Below, piece by piece: positions 59,347 to 64,000 of a stretch of 64,000 bases of DNA (positions within the stretch are counted from its first letter, which is position 1; the number at the start of each line of letters is the position of its first letter). This stretch comes from Ptychodera flava (taxonomy: Eukaryota; Hemichordata; Enteropneusta; Ptychoderidae). The position numbers and the translations under genes are program-made. The notes under the pieces were generated by a model. It made no database searches, had not been told where the DNA came from, and worked only from the letters and a program-made list of their open reading frames with translations. The stretch covers positions 44,932,244 to 44,996,243 of the forward strand of contig NC_091929.1 in NCBI RefSeq assembly GCF_041260155.1. Direction: 5' to 3'.

Positions 59347-61163
59347 CATACCTCACAGTCTCTTATATACTTGCTTTCCTCCATATTCGTCTCTGTTTCT
59401 CTGATATTCCCTGACCTAAGCAGAGTCACGGAGAGAAAATGTGCCCACTCACAGGTTTTCCATAACAATGTCCATGAAAATAACTTTATTCTGCAATGAC
59501 TGGTAATATGTCGAACTACAAATATTCTTTTATGTTTTTCCATGATTCCAAACCCCAGTTCATCTCAAAAATCTTGAAACATCGAAGAAATCTGTTCGGT
59601 ACATCAGTCATGATTATCAAGGTGTGGAGCATGTGGAATGTACATACTACAGAGGCGTCTATTCTTTCGCTAGGAAATCGGTACGATTCTATCCATTGTT
59701 CATGGATCTTTTTAACAACAGTCTATCAGTTTCTTAACAATTTTTAACTTGCAATTTACGTTCAGGATTATTTTTAAAACTATGTTCCAAAGTTATTGAT
59801 AATGTTTAAAATTCAAGAGTAACTTGAATGAGAAGTCGATGTTAGCAGGTGCTAAAAATTGCACACTTTTCAAGATAAAGTTATCAGCAACTAAGATGGT
59901 CTCATCATACCACCTGTCAGAAATGCAAATTCCTTTGTTACGAACTTTAAAAAAACCAATACCCTTTCTTTTGCCAACACAGATGCAACTTATTCCCTTA
60001 GTTTCCTTGAAAATGTTGTGTATGGCTGTCAAAAATCTATGTCGACAAAATTACAAAATTGCTATCTCCTTCGCGGAAAAGGGGTTGATCTTCTCATTAT
60101 TCACAGTGAGAAATCAGAAATTATGATTATCAGAACTATGTCGCCAGAATTTGGAAATATGGACCGAGTTGTTCTGTGTACAGAAGAAATTTGCTTCAGT
60201 TCAGTGAGTGATCTCCGTGTGTACAGATCATGGAGAATTGTGGGTAGCCTCACTTACTGTGTACCGGGGAAGGAAAATCTGTATTATTTATAGAACATTC
60301 TATTATTGTCAAAGTGGAGTTCAAGTTATTGCTTCTTAGTGTCCAAGAGGAAAGTTGAAGCAAAAGTTTCAGTCTTTCAAATTCGAGGTGCATACTACCT
60401 TAAATGACATCTTTTGATGTGATTATACTAGTTTATCCAGAGTTGCACTACAGCATGTGATTGTAACTTTGTTCTCTCTTTAATGACACAATAAAACATT
60501 GTTTTCCTCGCATTTAGACATTCGTCATCATCAGTGATGGCGGCTATACCTCGCAATCTTACAGATATCTGATAAGACGTCACCCTTTTGAAAAGGAAAC
60601 TGGTAAGTTGAAGGTTTTGACCTGTGTTGTATTTACCTGGTTGAAAATGGCAGAAGTAAAGAATGGAGCAACAATATGCATTTTGCATGTCACAGCGACC
60701 TCAATATGGGAAGGTTTTGATGCTATTGTTTTCCGTATGGAGTATGTGCATTTTGTGTATGTTACTATGAAACAACGCCTTCAGCAGATGTCTTTGACCG
60801 TAGTTCATAAACCATAACATGACGCATTGATTGCAAGTCAACTTCTTCATATTGGAGCCTTTAAATGGCGAGAGTAACACCTGTGTATTGTCATCATGTT
60901 AACACAACGAAAATAAATCATTTTGTATCGTTTTGTCTCGTAGAAGCCATCACAACCACGACTATTTCTGTTCATTTATTTCAGTATTGACAAACATCTT
61001 TGACCCTACTGACACCGTTACAGTGCAGAACAACGGTACATTCTACGTTACCCTTGAAAACAATGAACCGAAGATCTACAGCGGAGGATCAAAAAGAAGT
61101 CAAGGCCTTGTCTTTATTCCGGCGATGGGTGCCATCTTCTACCATTTATTCACCGGATGTTAA
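54114..61163 (+). pseudogene. Gene D: amylase-like copy, exons 2-11, with three one-base losses
   Basis: Exons: 54114-54242, 54704-54872, 55578-55700, 56285-56413, 56849-57067, 57788-57916, 58116-58226, 59559-59680, 60518-60602, 60985-61163. Boundaries and phases match A and B except that exons 2, 4 and 9 are each one base short: exon 2 around gaaaatatctgg, exon 4 at its first bases, exon 9 at gtcatgattatc. Each shifts the frame. No good exon 1 is nearby. Where the frame holds, the protein is closest to A: GFRIS, IIGQ and GGYIDNDIVGRF, with Ser, Gln and Ile in place of the catalytic Asp, Glu and Asp. The last exon ends in the hydrophobic tail. Either a recent pseudogene, or a gene carrying assembly errors; the missing exon 1 favours pseudogene. 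Confidence 0.78.
59272..59346. repeat. (AT)n microsatellite in gene D intron 8
   Basis: About 75 bases of at units with a few interruptions. Confidence 0.95.
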
Positions 61164-62171
61164 ATTCCCTCGTTTAGTGAATGGATTTTGACGATTACTC
61201 TAGGCGTACTATCACTGAAATGTAAACTTTGCATTGTAGATCACTTCAGTAATTACGATCTTGACTTTTGCAGAGCTGTCCAAGCATAATTTCTGTAGTC
61301 TATTTTTAGTTGTATACTTATATTGCAGCAATTAAAGCAAATAGAATCAAGTAGTCGAATGAAATCAATTAAAACCAATTATTTAGATCAAACAATATCA
61401 AACCAAGATCAACAGCATCTACACATCAACTCAATCACTTTGGCGTCCATCGGCTATCACATTTCACATGATTAGAACTAATTTGGGATAATTGGATGGT
61501 GAGGTAATGTCGATTTAATCTACAAATGTTATCTCATCTGCTTTTCTTTTTAGTATTACACACTTGTTTTATGAGTAATTTACGATATTGCAACATTCAG
61601 TTATATGGCACCTAACACTTTTGAGAAATTTGCAAAATATAAAAATCCAATTATCCAAAATTAGTTCCAATTGTGTTAATTTTATAAACAGGGTTGCAAG
61701 AGATCGAAATAGACTTGATAAGTTTTATCGTTACTTTGTCTGTGGAAAGTACTTTGTGTCACACTGCAGTCACCGAGAACCTTCTTTCTCCGAATAGTAT
61801 TTGAATGTTTTAGAAATATGAGGTCTGGAGACATATTCGTAATTTTTGAGCAACATACTGTTTATTTTCACGCTCTTGCTTGTTTTCGCTGTAATGCGAA
61901 AATTGAACCTAAATGCATTACAGCTATGGATACTTTAAATGGTGTGAATTGAAATGTGATACTTTCGCACTTTCTTCATTAAACAGAAAACGTGTCAGTA
62001 TCGTTTATGTTCAATCGTAATTGTTCTGCAAAGTGCATTTCTATGAGACATCACTTATTGCGTAAAATGTATGAGAGCTCTTTCATACGCTGTTGTAAGC
62101 CGAAATTTTCAAAATATCTGTAGATCCCGTGTGACATTTCTAATGTAGACGTTACACATTACATACAAAAT
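61164..62171. repeat. 3' flank of gene D, duplicate of the gene A flank
   Basis: Matches 14301-15215 through the same blocks, with ATTAAA at 61331-61336. A stretch at about 61460-61690 has no match in the gene A copy. Confidence 0.7.
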
Positions 62172-62649
62172 TACATCACATCAAATCACATCACATCACA
62201 TCACATCACATTACATCACATCACATCACATCACATCACACCACATCACATCACATCACATCACATCACATCACATCACATCACATCACATCACATCACA
62301 TCACATCACATCACATCACATCACATCACATCACATCACATCACACCACATCACATCACATCACATCACATCACATCACATCACATCACATCACATCACA
62401 CCATATCACATCACATCACATCACATCACATCACATCACATCACATCACATCACATCCACACCACATCACATCACATCACATCACACCATATCACATCAC
62501 ATCACATCACATCACATCACATCACATCACATCACATCACATCACATCACATCACATCACATCACATCACATCACATTACATCACATCACATCACATCAC
62601 ATCACACACGTCACGTCACATAAGATAACATCACATCACATAATATCAA
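62172..62649. repeat. (ACATC)n pentanucleotide array, second copy
   Basis: Same unit and same relative position as 15216-16607, but about a third of the length. Confidence 0.95.
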
Positions 62650-64000
62650 GACAAGACAATGTTCTCACTGTTATGAATAGAAAGCCAAAATTCAAATAAT
62701 GTTTCAAAGAAACTGTTAGCTGTGAAACGAGTCTACCAAGACGTGCATGTTATCATGTGATACCAGTGTGATATTGTATTCTTCCGCTGATTACGATGCT
62801 GCTGTGAAGTTATATTCTTCCGCCGATCGCGATATCATACACTCCTATGTCAGTTCTTTTGATTTTAAGCATTAAGTTTGACAGATGTTTGACAAGTTTT
62901 AAACCACACGTGGACTTCTTTTTATCCATATCACACGATCAAACAGATCTGTTATCGCATTTATTTAGTGAAGAAAATATTGCGTTAATTGAACTCTCGC
63001 CTCTGAAAAATATCGATCGAAGGTTAAGTTGCTTGTATAAAATACACAGAATCATTGTTATCCACAATACTAAATAAAGGATATTTGAGAGTTGTAACTC
63101 CAAAATCGTGTCTACTACTTGGTTTCATAATGTGTATCTTGTATGAATGTTACTTATGTGAGCACCAGGCTCAGCAGAAAAAAACTGGAACTAAAGAAGA
63201 GACGCATTACTTGAAGCGGCGTAAGGGCGAGCTGTGTGAAGTAACTTATTTTATTAGCAGAGAATGTTCTTATTGATGTTTTCATCCTCAACATTACTGA
63301 TTACTGAGCATAACCAATTAAAAAGATATATTACAGTCATATTTATATGAACCTTAAAATACGCTTAATATGGTCGGAGATTGCTCGAATAACATTGGTT
63401 TCAAACAATCCGGTTTCAAACAATCAGTAAATACAATAGCATGACTCAAGAAAAATTAACTTAAGAAAACTACGAAATATGTAACTCCTGCCACGGTATG
63501 GACCCGCATGTCTACAAAACAAAACCCGTCATTTATCATTTTAACCTCCCTTTGATCGAATTACAGCTTATTTCCCCTCAATTGTAGGTGTTTATATATT
63601 TCATCTGGCTATCCTAGAAGTTTTGCCTGTCGATTCGGAAAACCTAACGCGACATTGAGAGAAATTGTTTGGCAGGCGTTTGAGCTGACCTCATGCCTGA
63701 AGTGATTTAAAAGGCTTCAAATCAGTAACTTACATCTGTGACATTCGTCAGAGTAACTGAATAATCTGATGCATGGAGCATGTTAACGGGCAACTGTGTA
63801 AATTAAAACGTACGTTTATTCGTTTGCCTCGAACCAAATCGAAATATGCTACACATATAGCAGTTTTCAGCGGAATTACTAGAAAAATCCCTTGCAAATA
63901 AGTATTCCTTAAGTTTGCTCGAGGAGTAAAATATTCAACAATTTGGAAGAACCTATTGTTTTTATAAAATCTGTTAGTTTCTCAAAAATCCTATGAGTCC
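62650..64000. repeat. Duplicate of the A-B spacer, running to the window end
   Basis: Aligns with 16608-17990 in order to the last bases. In the first copy this spacer leads to gene B, so a further amylase-like copy may begin about 0.5 kb past the window. Confidence 0.65.

Noticed and set aside
59824-60293. Two overlapping plus-strand frames in gene D intron 9
   Set aside because: No motif is recognised, there is no counterpart in gene A intron 9, and no splice context; left as an unassigned insertion.

Overview
The window is AT-rich animal DNA: genes with many GT-AG introns, many transposon relics and long microsatellites. The mobile elements (a Gmr1-like Ty3/gypsy retroelement, a CR1-group LINE, a hAT transposon, foldback and MITE-like palindromes, a tRNA-derived SINE) fit a marine invertebrate. 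A deuterostome such as an acorn worm is plausible, but the sequence alone does not settle the species.

The only host genes I can support are a tandem, same-strand (+) array of alpha-amylase-like genes, called A to D here. Each has the same 11-exon plan and splice phases. The fold matches fungal-type (TAKA, GH13_1-like) amylases rather than the usual animal amylase. Gene A (2878-14300, 506 aa) and gene B (18501-27465, 505 aa) read open across all 11 exons. Gene C is hollow: a good signal-peptide exon (29440-29556), then only relics. Gene D keeps exons 2-11 (54114-61163) with three one-base losses, and has only a decayed exon-1 relic (about 47870-47950).

The main result is that A, B and D all lack the three GH13 catalytic residues. 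The nucleophile Asp is Ser, the acid/base Glu is Gln, and the transition-state Asp is Val, Thr or Ile. The scaffold, the disulfide cysteines and the reading frames of A and B are kept. The proteins begin with a signal peptide and end in a short hydrophobic tail that looks like a GPI-anchor signal. They look like secreted or surface-tethered amylase pseudoenzymes, expanded in tandem after activity was lost.

Layout: 1-2.8 kb upstream DNA with small inverted repeats; 2.9-14.3 kb gene A, with a foldback element and MITEs in intron 4; 14.3-18.5 kb spacer with a 1.4-kb ACATC pentanucleotide array; 18.5-27.5 kb gene B; 27.5-31.3 kb spacer and gene C relics; 31.3-45.3 kb a broken Gmr1-like retroelement interrupted by about 7.7 kb that includes a hAT transposon and a roughly 405-bp tandem repeat; 45.3-47.2 kb a candidate last exon and a SINE; 47.2-61.2 kb gene D, whose first intron holds a second retroelement fragment and a LINE; 61.2-64 kb a spacer that repeats the A-B spacer, which suggests another gene copy just beyond the window.
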